Part shown: piece after piece, positions 9,302 through 17,928 of the stretch | Layout: every line of letters begins with the position of its first letter | Numbering within the stretch: position 1 is the stretch's first letter | NCBI RefSeq assembly: GCF_900128525.1 | Contig: NZ_FQTQ01000092.1 | Location: forward strand, 1-64,000 | Length of the DNA: 64,000 nt | From: a methanotrophic endosymbiont of Bathymodiolus puteoserpentis (Logatchev) | GTDB lineage: Bacteria; Pseudomonadota; Gammaproteobacteria; Methylococcales; Methylomonadaceae | Direction: 5' to 3' | The notes under the pieces: generated by a model | Seen by the model: the letters and a program-made list of their open reading frames with translations, nothing else | The model's database searches: none | What the model was told of the DNA's origin: nothing | Program-made: the position numbers and the translations under genes

Positions 9302-9719
9302 GATTTATACCGATGGCGCGTGTCGTGGTAACCCTGGACCAGGTGGCTGGGGCGTTTGGTTGAAATATGCTGATGCTGAAAAATTTTTATATGGTGGAGA
9401 GCAAGAAACCACTAATAACCGTATGGAGCTTATGGCAGCCATTCAAGCTTTAGAAATTTTAAAATATCCTTGTCGTATTAAATTATATAGTGATTCCAAA
9501 TATGTTTTGCAAGGGATCACCGAGTGGATGGCTAATTGGAAAAAACGTGGTTGGAAAACAGCAGCAAAGAAACCCGTTAAAAATGAAGATTTATGGCGTC
9601 GTTTAGATGAAGTGATGCAAAAACACACTATCAATTGGACTTGGGTTAAAGGTCATTCTGGTAATATAGGCAATGAAAAAGCTGATCAATTAGCAAACCA
9701 AGGTATAGATAGTTTATGA
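9285..9719 (+). CDS. rnhA: Ribonuclease HI
   Basis: Cleaves the RNA strand of RNA-DNA hybrids during replication and R-loop removal; cytoplasmic. With the start at the ATG at 9285 ([11 protein letters not shown]) the protein is 144 residues, close to the usual ~150. The four catalytic acidic residues fall at the canonical numbers: D10, E48, D70 and D134. The [11 protein letters not shown] and [11 protein letters not shown] motifs are intact. The upstream in-frame ATG at 9258 lies inside the methyltransferase gene and adds non-family residues, so I reject it. Confidence 0.97.
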   Translation: MTKIVEIYTDGACRGNPGPGGWGVWLKYADAEKFLYGGEQETTNNRMELMAAIQALEILKYPCRIKLYSDSKYVLQGITEWMANWKKRGWKTAAKKPVKNEDLWRRLDEVMQKHTINWTWVKGHSGNIGNEKADQLANQGIDSL

Positions 9720-9797
9720 TTGACGTAGCGCGGAAAACAATAAATATGCGTTTTCTGTGCCAATACCCTATATTTTATTCAAACTGAGGTGAAAATT

Positions 9798-10160
9798 ATG
9801 CAACACGTATACAAATCAATTATTGTTTTACTTTTATCTGCGACTGCGAGTATGTCTGTTTATGCTCAATATAAACCGATGAATATTAATACCAGTAAAA
9901 GCACTTCTAAATCGATGAATATGGGCATGTCTGAAGAAATGAAAGACCGGCAAGCACAGGCCATTCAGAAATACATATTACAGCGTGATGAGCTATCAGA
10001 TCAAATACGCGATGAGAAAAATTCAGCAAAAAAGCAAGCATTGATGGCTGAACAGCTAAAATTGATTAAAAAACATGAAGAGAGCAAGCGTGCTATGAAA
10101 AAGAAGATGATGAAAAAACACCACCAAAAAATGATGAATAAAAAAAGCATGAAAATGTAA
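9798..10160 (+). CDS. Small secreted Met/Lys-rich protein of unknown function
   Basis: 120 residues from the ATG at 9798, which has GAGGTG at ideal spacing; the GTG at 9789 is unlikely. The N-terminus is a clear signal peptide with probable cleavage after SVYAQ. The mature part is highly charged and helical: a Lys/Met/Ser-rich segment, an amphipathic helix (about 45-90), and a tail packed with Met, Lys and His (about 90-120). Such tails can bind metal (Cu, Ni) or polyanions, but this is only a compositional hint. I recognise no family. Confidence 0.7.
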   Translation: MQHVYKSIIVLLLSATASMSVYAQYKPMNINTSKSTSKSMNMGMSEEMKDRQAQAIQKYILQRDELSDQIRDEKNSAKKQALMAEQLKLIKKHEESKRAMKKKMMKKHHQKMMNKKSMKM

Positions 10161-10173
10161 TTAAAGTAAATTT

Positions 10174-10683
10174 GTGAAGCGTTTATTTTTTGCACTCTGG
10201 CCTAGTGTAGCGACTAGAAAGGCAGTGGATAAATTTAATCAAACACTTAAAGTACCAGGATTAAAAACAGTTAAGGCTGATAACTTACATGTTACTTTGG
10301 TCTTTTTAGGTAATGTAGATAGACAAACTGAGCGATTGATCAAACGGAAGGTCAGTGGTATTAGTGCTCAGCAATTTATGCTGAATTTTAATCAACTCGC
10401 ATTTTGGCATAAGCCGCGTATTTTGTGTTTATTAAGTCAGACTATTGAGCCGCAATTGTTATCCCTAGTCGATGCTTTAACGCAGGTAGCCGAGCAATGT
10501 GCTATTAAAGTAGAAGACCGGCCTTATCAGCCGCATATTACTCTAGCTAGAAAAGCACAAGAACTTATCAACACTAATGTTCTTGGTATTGAGTGGTATG
10601 CGCATTCTTTTTGTTTAGTTGAGTCTTGTCGTACGACAGAAGGTGTTCAGTATCGAGTAGTGCGGCAATGGAAGTTGGAGTAA
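10174..10683 (+). CDS. thpR: RNA 2',3'-cyclic phosphodiesterase (2H/LigT family)
   Basis: Member of the 2H phosphoesterase superfamily, which opens 2',3'-cyclic phosphates on RNA ends. The 169 residues carry the two H-x-T-hydrophobic motifs: HVTL at residue 39 (followed by VFLG) and HITL near residue 126. The start MKRLFFALWP is characteristic. The start codon is GTG at 10174; no ATG in frame gives a complete N-terminus. It is followed almost at once by trxC in the same direction, so the two are probably co-transcribed. Confidence 0.9.
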   Translation: MKRLFFALWPSVATRKAVDKFNQTLKVPGLKTVKADNLHVTLVFLGNVDRQTERLIKRKVSGISAQQFMLNFNQLAFWHKPRILCLLSQTIEPQLLSLVDALTQVAEQCAIKVEDRPYQPHITLARKAQELINTNVLGIEWYAHSFCLVESCRTTEGVQYRVVRQWKLE

Positions 10684-10688
10684 AAGTT

Positions 10689-11123
10689 ATGTCAGATTCA
10701 TATCATATTGTTTGTCCGCATTGTCAGTCTATCAATCGTATTCTTATCCCACGTATGAATGATCATCCTTTATGTGGCCGCTGTAAAAAGCCTTTATTTA
10801 CTCAGCACCCCATAGAATTGACGGCTACTACTTTTGCGCGACATATTAGTCGTAATGATATTCCGATATTGGTTGATTTTTGGGCACCTTGGTGTGGCCC
10901 TTGTAAAATGATGGCACCTGCTTTTGCTCAAGCAGCTGAACAGCTTGAACCACAGGTTCGGCTCGCCAAAGTGAATACAGAAATAGAACAAGCATTAGCT
11001 GGACAATACAATATTCGTAGCATCCCTACTTTAGCACTATTTAAAAATGGTAAGGAAGTAGCTCGTCAAGCGGGTGCAATGGCTAAAGCAGATATTATTC
11101 GCTGGGTGAATGCAAATAGCTAA
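10689..11123 (+). CDS. trxC: Thioredoxin 2 with N-terminal zinc finger
   Basis: Cytoplasmic disulfide reductase of the TrxC type. With the ATG at 10689 (preceded by GGAG) the protein is 144 residues. The N-terminal ribbon binds zinc through C9-x-x-C12 and C29-x-x-C32. The thioredoxin domain follows with active site W68-C69-G-P-C72 and the cis-proline segment SIPTLALFKNGKEV. The open frame extends upstream into thpR, but those residues are not family-like. The gene starts 5 bases after the thpR stop. Confidence 0.96.
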   Translation: MSDSYHIVCPHCQSINRILIPRMNDHPLCGRCKKPLFTQHPIELTATTFARHISRNDIPILVDFWAPWCGPCKMMAPAFAQAAEQLEPQVRLAKVNTEIEQALAGQYNIRSIPTLALFKNGKEVARQAGAMAKADIIRWVNANS

Positions 11124-11152
11124 CACAATGCCTCCTATTTTTCGAAAAACCT

Positions 11153-11181
11153 GTAGCCTGTATGAAGCTTGTGTAATACAG
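11153..11181. repeat. REP-like short palindrome
   Basis: GTAGCCTGTATGAAGC followed by a short loop and ATACAG gives a CTGTAT/ATACAG stem. The pattern resembles the widespread gammaproteobacterial intergenic REP-like element with GTAGCCCG...CGGG. It lies downstream of trxC. A matching GTATGAAG/CTTCATAC pair spans 11160-11225, so the gap may fold further. Confidence 0.45.
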
Positions 11182-11283
11182 AAAAAGTAGTGTATTCACT
11201 TCTCTTTACCCGCCTACTTCATACGGTACTATATCATTTCAGGTATTGTTAAAATTTAAATCACTAGTCAAAGAGGCATAGTT

Positions 11284-11967
11284 ATGAAAATCCTTATGGT
11301 GCTGACATCGCATGATCAATTGGGCGATACCAGTCAGAAAACAGGTTTTTGGTTGGAAGAGTTTGCCAGCCCTTATTATGTATTTAAAGATGCACTAGCG
11401 GATATTACTCTAGCTTCTCCGTTAGGCGGCAAGCCACCAATAGACCCTAAAAGTGAAGCAGCTGATTTTCAAACGGAGGCAACTCAACGCTTTAATAAAG
11501 ATACCGCTGGGCAAGAATTATTAGCCAATACTTTGAAGTTATCAGATATTGTAGCCGAAGATTATGATGCCTTATTTTACCCAGGAGGCCATGGGCCTTT
11601 ATGGGATTTAGTTGATGATGTTGACTCAATTGCTTTAATTGAGACTATGTATGCTTCTAGGAAAGCGGTAGCGGCTGTTTGTCATGCCCCGAGTGTCTTA
11701 CTTAAAGCTAAAGCCGTTAATGGATCTAGTTTAGTCAAAGGTAAATCTGTCACAGGTTTCAGCAATAGTGAAGAGGAGGCGGTACAACTCACAGACATTG
11801 TTCCTTTTTTATTAGAAAATGAATTAATTGCAAAAGGTGCAAATTATTCCAAATCTGATGATTGGCAGCCTTATATTATTGCAGATGGACATTTAATAAC
11901 TGGGCAAAATCCCGCTTCATCAGAAAGTGTTGCTAAGGCTTTACTGGCTTATAAAGCAGCGAAGTAA
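11284..11967 (+). CDS. DJ-1/PfpI family protein (Hsp31/glyoxalase III-like)
   Basis: 227-residue cytoplasmic protein of the DJ-1/PfpI superfamily, nearest in layout to type 1 glutamine amidotransferase-like and Hsp31/HchA-like members. The nucleophile elbow is AVCHAP with C133 and H134. The acidic partner is in WLEEFASPY (E25/E26), and the PGGHGPLWDL loop is typical. Related proteins act as glutathione-independent glyoxalases or chaperones; which applies here cannot be told from sequence. It stands alone, 160 bases after trxC. Confidence 0.85.
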   Translation: MKILMVLTSHDQLGDTSQKTGFWLEEFASPYYVFKDALADITLASPLGGKPPIDPKSEAADFQTEATQRFNKDTAGQELLANTLKLSDIVAEDYDALFYPGGHGPLWDLVDDVDSIALIETMYASRKAVAAVCHAPSVLLKAKAVNGSSLVKGKSVTGFSNSEEEAVQLTDIVPFLLENELIAKGANYSKSDDWQPYIIADGHLITGQNPASSESVAKALLAYKAAK

Positions 11968-12089
11968 ATATTCGGGTACTCAGCCTGCGGATTTTGCTGT
12001 GGTGAGGTTTTATTTTCTTCAGTTCAATACCCGTTTCAAGCATAGTTCAGCAACAGACTCCTGCTAAGAATAAAAACACCCAACAGGTT

Positions 12090-12383
12090 TCATTTCTTAA
12101 AGCATAATACTTTTAAGCCTTTATCCTCTGCTTCAGCATAAACTGCTGGCGGCTTAATTTCTTCAATATACTGGTAAGTGGGGGCTAGCTCAGCCATATG
12201 GCTAAGTAGGAAATCACGTTTTAATTCGGGTGCATTTAAACACAACATCAGAGTTGCATTCGTAGCCATAAATTGATCAAGGCGGCGTAATATTTTTGGA
12301 TAATCACGAGCAATATCAACACTGCCTTTTTGTAATGTCGGCGGATTAATTCTTAAATTGAACTTGCCTAAATTAATTTGTGC
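12090..12383 (-). pseudogene. Truncated class I SAM methyltransferase, C-terminal fragment
   Basis: Translating the - strand gives about 95 residues beginning near LGKFNLRINPPTLQKGS and ending LKVLCFKK before a TGA at 12090-12092. The NPPTLQKGS, DYPKILRRL and LCLNAPEL segments match the C-terminal half of SAM methyltransferases related to RlmI (Methyltrans_SAM type), where the first is usually DPPTFQKGS. The N-terminal half, with the SAM-binding motifs, is missing. An in-frame stop lies at 12384-12386, just inside the 48-bp repeat at 12347-12394. The catalytic Asp is also replaced by Asn. I judge it a dead fragment created by the rearrangement. Confidence 0.75.
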
Positions 12384-12394
12384 TCATTCCTTAG
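12347..12394 (-). repeat. 48-bp inverted repeat, right arm
   Basis: Exact inverted copy of 8216-8263. It overlaps the broken 5' end of the methyltransferase pseudogene, so the repeat is partly former coding sequence. Recombination between the arms would invert the ~4.1 kb between them. Confidence 0.95.
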
Positions 12395-12469
12395 AATGAA
12401 TCATACGATCAAGAACTTAATAGCTCTTCACAACCTACGCCTTTAAATAATATCCACACAAACACCACC

Positions 12470-13333
12470 CTAACGCTGCAAATACTTATAAAAATAGGCC
12501 TCAATCGCTAACATCTGTCGTTTAAACGCCTCTTTAGAGGTCATACTATCATCTTTAATACGCACAAAATGCCGGCAATTATGCGCTTTACTCCAAGCAA
12601 ATAGAGGGGCAACTTGCCGATTCAATTGTGCCACTGTCACGGTTGCTCCTGCTAACTTTTCTGCATCAGGAATTAAACGTAAATCAGCTTTTCGATGCTC
12701 TGGCCAAGCGGCAACAATCCTCATTTTATTTTCGTACAAGGTAATATTGTATAAATACTCCACCGCGCCACTTTGCGTATCCGCCCAACAAGGCGGGTGA
12801 TCTAGACCATTTTCTTGCAGTTTTTTCTGCATATAAGCCAAACGACCTTTAAGCGTTTTCTGCTCCTGCATTGCAAGCTCCGCTTTATTTAGTAATGTTT
12901 CAACGGCTTGCGGCGTGCCATTAGCAAGACCATTTCTAGCCAAAACATCAACCAACTTTTTATAATCTTGCAAAGCCACTAATTCACGTTTTAATTGGGT
13001 ATTAAGCTGTTGTAATTCAATTCCAGCTTGTGCTTCCTGTAATCTTGTGAAAAGCTCATCTAACTGTTGCTCACTGGGCTTAGCAATAAAACCTGCCGCT
13101 TGCAACAATCGACTTTCTAATAATTGTAAGCGCTTAAAATTTTCTTCGCTTGCCTGTAATGCATCAACTTCAGCTTGCAATTTGGCCTTTTGCTGAATTT
13201 CATCCACTAGTTTTAGTTTTGTATTTTGTAAGCTTGCCGCACTAATAATCATCAACAAAAAAAACATGATAAAACCTAGCTCATTTAGCGTGATACCCAA
13301 TAAAAAAGAACGCCGCCCTTCTTGTGTCGCCAT
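12470..13333 (-). CDS. Membrane-anchored coiled-coil protein, last gene of four-gene operon
   Basis: 287 residues; family not recognised. A single membrane helix (about 13-33, GITLNELGFIMFFLLMIISA) is followed by a long Gln/Leu/Ala-rich coiled coil (about 36-185). A compact C-terminal domain follows (about 190-287) with CWADTQSGAVEYLYNI, NCRHFVRIKDD and a final aromatic EAYFYKYLQR helix. One N-terminal helix plus a periplasmic domain recalls MotB/ExbD/ZorB-type partners, but I see no OmpA-like peptidoglycan motif and no clear channel Asp. It begins 2 bases after the preceding gene, so the two are surely co-translated. Confidence 0.65.
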   Translation of the reverse strand: MATQEGRRSFLLGITLNELGFIMFFLLMIISAASLQNTKLKLVDEIQQKAKLQAEVDALQASEENFKRLQLLESRLLQAAGFIAKPSEQQLDELFTRLQEAQAGIELQQLNTQLKRELVALQDYKKLVDVLARNGLANGTPQAVETLLNKAELAMQEQKTLKGRLAYMQKKLQENGLDHPPCWADTQSGAVEYLYNITLYENKMRIVAAWPEHRKADLRLIPDAEKLAGATVTVAQLNRQVAPLFAWSKAHNCRHFVRIKDDSMTSKEAFKRQMLAIEAYFYKYLQR

Positions 13334-13335
13334 AA

Positions 13336-14796
13336 TCAGCCCGCTAAACGGTCATTATTCTGCTTAACACTTGCAATAAGGTCTCGTTGCATAAAGCCTA
13401 GAGATTCTCTTGACTGCTGCAAAATATCAGCCATTTCTTGCTGATGCTGTTTGGCTAAATCAATATCGACCTGAGCGACACCACCCATATCAGCCATTAA
13501 TTGCGTATGTTGCTCCATTAATTGATTAAAAGTTTCTAAACGCTTAAAGGTAGATGTCACATGCATGCCAAAATCAGAAATCTGTTTTACAGTTTCTCGC
13601 GTATTCGTTAAAGCGAGTGCAATTTCTTGTAAATCAGCACCAATCTTAGCCCCTGAGTGAGTATTATCGGCAATTGCTTGAAAAGCAGTAAAAACATGCT
13701 CTGAAGATTGCTTTAATTTAGATGACATAATATCTAAATCATCCGGTAAAGTATTCACTGCTCCTACTAACTTAGTAAAATTCTGCATAGCTAAAGTTGA
13801 TTGTTCAGCCTGCTGTTCAAGGTTGGCAGAAATACCCATTGTTCTCTCTGATAAACTAGCAATCTCTTTAACGACTCGGGCAAAATCATCGTTCACTTTC
13901 GTATTGGTGTGTAACTTATCATTAAATACACTGATTGTTTGCGCTAAAACATCAACTTCAGCCACTGTACTACTCAGACTAGCAACAATATTTTGCGTAC
14001 CTTGCGATATTTTTCCCTGCCCCATATTCACTTCTTTCAGCAATATTTGAGTTTCATCCAAACGATTGATTAAACGCTCTAAAGGCACACTTAATTTTTC
14101 CGCAAATATTTCCTCAGGTAGCTTTATATTTTGTATATTTGTAGCAAAAACATCGACCACGCCAGTGATAGTTTGATTAGTTGTCTGAATATTATTTAGT
14201 AATGCAGTTGTACTTGCTTGCGTATTTTTTTCCATAAGTACTGCCATTTCTTGCATGCCTTCTGCAGCTTGCTCTATAGACTGCTGAATGGCTGCCTGAG
14301 TTTCTTGGTGCGAAACATCTAACTGCATAGAAATCAACTTTGCTTTTCTGACTAACTCATTTGCGGCTTGCTCAACTTCAGTCATAACTTGCCGCTCAAT
14401 ACTATTCAAATCAAGCTGAAAATTATTAATAAAAATCCTCACCGCAAGCCCGAATATTGTCGTAATTAAAGCCAAACTAAAGTTAGCGGTTAATAAGCTG
14501 GCTTCTAAGCTATCGCTTTGGTAAAAATACAAAGAAACCACTAAAGCAACGAGTGTTAATAGAAAGCCCAAATAATAAACACTATCTGCAAATTGCTCTA
14601 TAAAAGCGCTATCAACACTGTGTAAATAGCCGACCCACGTATAGATGATCATACATAACAGAGGCAATGCAACAGCCAGTAGCGGAAGATTAAAATACTG
14701 TGGTAAGCAAATACTTAAAACTCCACCTGCCAATGCAAAAATAAACATTTGGCGCACATCGTGTATCAGTCCTTGCTGTAATTTTTCATAAGTCAT
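13336..14796 (-). CDS. Four-helix membrane protein with long coiled-coil tail (MotA/ExbB-like candidate)
   Basis: 486 residues; no family I can name with confidence. Four membrane helices lie at about 17-33, 38-57, 72-92 and 104-123. A ~350-residue tail follows, rich in Gln, Thr, Glu and Leu heptads and resembling chemoreceptor or ZorA-type cytoplasmic coils. The last helix, SLALITTIFGLAVRIFINNF, resembles the pore helix of MotA/TolQ/ExbB proteins. That is my reason for suggesting a stator-like proton channel; it is an inference. The gene starts 5 bases after the VWA-like gene and ends 2 bases before the anchored coiled-coil gene. Confidence 0.65.
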   Translation of the reverse strand: MTYEKLQQGLIHDVRQMFIFALAGGVLSICLPQYFNLPLLAVALPLLCMIIYTWVGYLHSVDSAFIEQFADSVYYLGFLLTLVALVVSLYFYQSDSLEASLLTANFSLALITTIFGLAVRIFINNFQLDLNSIERQVMTEVEQAANELVRKAKLISMQLDVSHQETQAAIQQSIEQAAEGMQEMAVLMEKNTQASTTALLNNIQTTNQTITGVVDVFATNIQNIKLPEEIFAEKLSVPLERLINRLDETQILLKEVNMGQGKISQGTQNIVASLSSTVAEVDVLAQTISVFNDKLHTNTKVNDDFARVVKEIASLSERTMGISANLEQQAEQSTLAMQNFTKLVGAVNTLPDDLDIMSSKLKQSSEHVFTAFQAIADNTHSGAKIGADLQEIALALTNTRETVKQISDFGMHVTSTFKRLETFNQLMEQHTQLMADMGGVAQVDIDLAKQHQQEMADILQQSRESLGFMQRDLIASVKQNNDRLAG

Positions 14797-14801
14797 TAAA
14801 G

Positions 14802-15620
14802 TTATCCGTCAATTTTTTCAATCAAAGTGACTCGCCCACCAATAGACTGAATAAAATCAGACCAGAAAAAAGCATGGCGCTTATTTTGTAGTTTTTCCAT
14901 TCCTTCACGTCGTACATATAAAATATTCACCTCTGCTTGTTGTAAATCAGTATTAATACGCTGATAGTACAATGTTTTTTGTAGCTTAGAAAAGTCCATT
15001 TGACCACGATAATGCGACCATTCGGGCGTATGCTGCAACATATCCGAGATAAGAATAATTTGTTTTGGCACTGTTTCAGAGCCCAGTGGAAAAGCGCTTA
15101 AGGAAATAGTTTGAAACACTTCCATAATCGGTGAAAAATCTGCTTGGGCAGGTTGCATAAAACCATTAATAGCGAGATCCAGCGGCTGCTCAAACCGCTC
15201 ATGCCAGCGCTGTCTAATCAATTTAGGATTTTCATATAAAGCGTTAGCATCATCGCCTGTTCTGGGTACGCAGACGACAAAATCAGGCGCAATTTCTTTA
15301 TTATTGTGCGCATCAATTACATAGATGGAAATACGCGTACCTGGTAAGAGATTCGCTTTAAAGTCGTCAAAAAAACGGCGTAAAAATTGTTGCTGAATTT
15401 TGTTATACGCGTCGCTCTTATCAAACACTAACGCGACATATTTAGGACTAGTGATATTGCTAGGACACAAGGTTTCAGTATCGTATGCAAGCTGCTTATT
15501 CTGTAATTCATATCGAAAAAAAGCCAAAAACGCAACGAGCCCAAGCACTGCAAAAATAAGCAACGAACCTATAAGGTTTTTACGCTGTGTCGCTTGTTTT
15601 CTTTTGCGATATCTAGGCAT
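14802..15620 (-). CDS. Membrane-anchored VWA-like protein
   Basis: 272 residues. An Arg/Lys-rich N-terminus precedes one membrane helix (about 18-36), placing the rest in the periplasm. The body looks like a von Willebrand factor A/Rossmann domain: the strand YVALVFDKSDAYN carries a DxSxx MIDAS-like motif (DKSDA), and a later strand IILISDML supplies an Asp. The MIDAS motif is not perfect, so metal binding is uncertain. It overlaps the end of the upstream 480-residue gene by 8 bases, showing tight co-translation. Likely a structural or sensing component of the operon's complex. Confidence 0.65.
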   Translation of the reverse strand: MPRYRKRKQATQRKNLIGSLLIFAVLGLVAFLAFFRYELQNKQLAYDTETLCPSNITSPKYVALVFDKSDAYNKIQQQFLRRFFDDFKANLLPGTRISIYVIDAHNNKEIAPDFVVCVPRTGDDANALYENPKLIRQRWHERFEQPLDLAINGFMQPAQADFSPIMEVFQTISLSAFPLGSETVPKQIILISDMLQHTPEWSHYRGQMDFSKLQKTLYYQRINTDLQQAEVNILYVRREGMEKLQNKRHAFFWSDFIQSIGGRVTLIEKIDG

Positions 15621-17055
15621 TATTTAATACCGAGCTAGCACCTGTTTTATTCAATTTAAAATCAGGATCAATGCTTTGTAATTGCTGAAAAAATAACACA
15701 TAGAGCTTTTCAATTTCATTCGCTCTTTGCTGGCAATAATGCGGAAAATCTTGAAACAATTGCTTTTGCTCTTCGACCACAGCAATATCGTCCTGCGCAC
15801 CCCGAACTGTAAATTCATTATTAGGCCGCCAATCCTGCTCAAAATAAGCAGGAGCAGCATCTTTTCGCCGACTTCTATTAATATCTCGGTAACGGTAAAT
15901 TAGGGCATTAGCGGCGGCATGAAAATTAGTCATTGCATGTTCATATTCAGCCACAAACACTTGCTTATCCTCCACTAAATGCACAAGTCGAGTATGCTTT
16001 AGTAAAACGGCTTGCTTCATCTCTTCTAGTTTACGTAAGAAGTCATGGCGTACCTCTTCAATTTGCATAACAACATCATCACGGCGCTCATCATATTCTT
16101 CATTTAAAGCGAGTAAACGTCGATGCAGCTTTCCGTACCCGGGGTAAGCATCATCTCGTTTATAACCATCAATAAAGGCAAAAACTGCAAATAAAAGCCC
16201 CATAAAAAACAATATCCAAGAATTAAACTCAGACAAATGCAGAGGTGCTTCAATAAATCGTTGTACCGCTAAACTCCCTGCATCTTCAGGTTGAACAGCA
16301 AAATATTCACGATAATGCGCAACCAATAAATTAAACCCAAAGACACAAGGAAGATAAACCATAAGACTTATATAAGCCAACCATTTTTTCCATAAGGAAA
16401 CATGATTTTTATACCTAAAAATCCACCCCATTAAGAAAAAGGCAATGGATATATTAATTGCCGCAATAATCACCGCCTGCCCTACACCACCTAACAAGCC
16501 TAGTTCAGAGCCTTCGGCAAAAAAATAGCCATTACCCGCTGATTCTAAAAGCCAAAATAATAAAATAATAGCAAAATATAATAATTGAGAATCAGGGTAA
16601 TGTGCTGTGCGCTGTAGTTTATTATTTTTTTGGAATGTTTGAAATTCCTGCTCTATGTCACCTAACTCTTTCTTTAATTGCTTTAAGGCGCGAAATTCAC
16701 GTGCCATTAAACTTTTTACCGCTAATTTAGAGTGCTCGGTATGATTATTAATTAACGCACGTTCATCTTGTAGGTTTGTATCTGTAATCGAGGTATTTCG
16801 AAAACAAAGCCCTTCATTAACAATACGGTTAATATTGGTCATTCTGCTACTAAAATAAGCCTGAATTTCCCGCTCAGCACTATCAGGGCTTGTCGCATTT
16901 TTCTGCGGCAGATTGTTATCCGCTGAAGCTTCAGCTTTTGTTTTTATTGCTAACTGCTCGGCAATCGCATCCAAATCAATCACACATTCATCAGTCAAGT
17001 CAGACTGGCGACGAAATGCAATTTTTTTTTTGATTTTATCGGCCCAATTTTTCAT
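15613..17055 (-). CDS. Four-helix membrane protein with cytoplasmic coiled coils, first gene of operon
   Basis: 480 residues; family not recognised. A charged cytoplasmic N-terminus (1-150, coiled-coil tendency at 110-145) is followed by four membrane helices at about 157-178, 187-214, 224-246 and 277-298. Next comes a DGYKRDDAYPGYG motif just after the last helix, then a long charged C-terminal coiled coil. The DDAYPGYG motif looks conserved rather than random, but I cannot tie it to a named family. It is the first gene of a four-gene unit with overlaps or gaps under 6 bases. The promoter should lie in 17056-17324. Confidence 0.65.
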   Translation of the reverse strand: MKNWADKIKKKIAFRRQSDLTDECVIDLDAIAEQLAIKTKAEASADNNLPQKNATSPDSAEREIQAYFSSRMTNINRIVNEGLCFRNTSITDTNLQDERALINNHTEHSKLAVKSLMAREFRALKQLKKELGDIEQEFQTFQKNNKLQRTAHYPDSQLLYFAIILLFWLLESAGNGYFFAEGSELGLLGGVGQAVIIAAINISIAFFLMGWIFRYKNHVSLWKKWLAYISLMVYLPCVFGFNLLVAHYREYFAVQPEDAGSLAVQRFIEAPLHLSEFNSWILFFMGLLFAVFAFIDGYKRDDAYPGYGKLHRRLLALNEEYDERRDDVVMQIEEVRHDFLRKLEEMKQAVLLKHTRLVHLVEDKQVFVAEYEHAMTNFHAAANALIYRYRDINRSRRKDAAPAYFEQDWRPNNEFTVRGAQDDIAVVEEQKQLFQDFPHYCQQRANEIEKLYVLFFQQLQSIDPDFKLNKTGASSVLNNA

Positions 17056-17324
17056 AGTGTACTTAGTCAGTCACGCAGGTACTTAAGTTGACTGAAAATC
17101 ATAGCATAACAAAAAGAACTATTCTCACTACAATAGCTCACTATCAGATACAAATTTTTATACAGCCTACAATGGTTTGAAAGCAAAACACTTTTAATGG
17201 ATGATTTAAGCGAATAACCCTACTAGCTCATGAAATACAGAGGACTTCTGTTGCCAAACATTTATTCACATACGGCGAATTTAGGTTGATTTAAGCTGCT
17301 CACAGAGACCGTTTGGTTATTCCA

Positions 17325-17915
17325 CTATAAATAACCATTGATTTTTGCATTCCAAGTGACGATTGCAGGGGTATTATGGTAAGCGCCGAGCACGTTGAGT
17401 GTTGCGGTATCTAAGACAAACATACCACTTTCCTCGATCGGTCGATTAAGCCAGCGTGTAGCAAACACTCGTGACAGGTGTCCATGAGAAAAAACGGCGA
17501 CATCTCCGTCAATTGCTTGAACCTTTTTTATGATGCGGTCAACACGTATGCAAACTTCTTCAGGAGAATCTCCTTCAGGACACCCTTGTTCAAATAAATT
17601 CCAGCCAGGCACTTCTTTTTGAATCTGTGCAGTAGTTAAACCTTCATAGCGGCCATAGTTCCATTCGGAAAGATCTGGCTCCACAACCACGCCATCCGCA
17701 ACGCCAGCCAACTCACAAGTCTCGAATGCGCGCTTAAGTGGGCTGCTAAATACCTGTTTAAATTGCCAGTTATTCAGCGCCCCCTGTAGCAAGCTAGCTT
17801 CCTCTCTACCTTTTTCGGTCAACGATAAATCAGTGAATGATGTATGACGACCGGCAAGCGCCCATTCTGTTTCGCCATGCCGGATTAGTACAACTTTCTG
17901 TTTATATTTCTTCAT
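17325..17915 (-). CDS. Histidine phosphatase family protein (phosphoglycerate mutase-like)
   Basis: 196 residues of the branch-1 histidine phosphatase superfamily. The phosphohistidine motif is LIRHGETEW near residue 12. The second catalytic arginine lies in SSPLKRAFET, the acid in LSEWNYGRYEG, and the C-terminal His in FSHGHLSRV. The length fits phosphosugar phosphatases and cofactor-dependent mutase-like proteins rather than the longer GpmA. It lies 13 bases downstream of fda, with an AGGAG site, so it is co-transcribed with a glycolytic enzyme. A sugar-phosphate substrate is therefore likely but unproven. Confidence 0.88.
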   Translation of the reverse strand: MKKYKQKVVLIRHGETEWALAGRHTSFTDLSLTEKGREEASLLQGALNNWQFKQVFSSPLKRAFETCELAGVADGVVVEPDLSEWNYGRYEGLTTAQIQKEVPGWNLFEQGCPEGDSPEEVCIRVDRIIKKVQAIDGDVAVFSHGHLSRVFATRWLNRPIEESGMFVLDTATLNVLGAYHNTPAIVTWNAKINGYL

Positions 17916-17928
17916 AGGGACTCTACTC

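Noticed and set aside
8216-12394. The 48-bp repeats as ends of an insertion sequence
   Set aside because: No transposase lies between them, no target duplication flanks them and part of the repeat is methyltransferase coding sequence.
12470-17055. A classical Zorya defence system
   Set aside because: No ZorC, ZorD or OmpA-like ZorB was seen; only the stator-like layout is similar.
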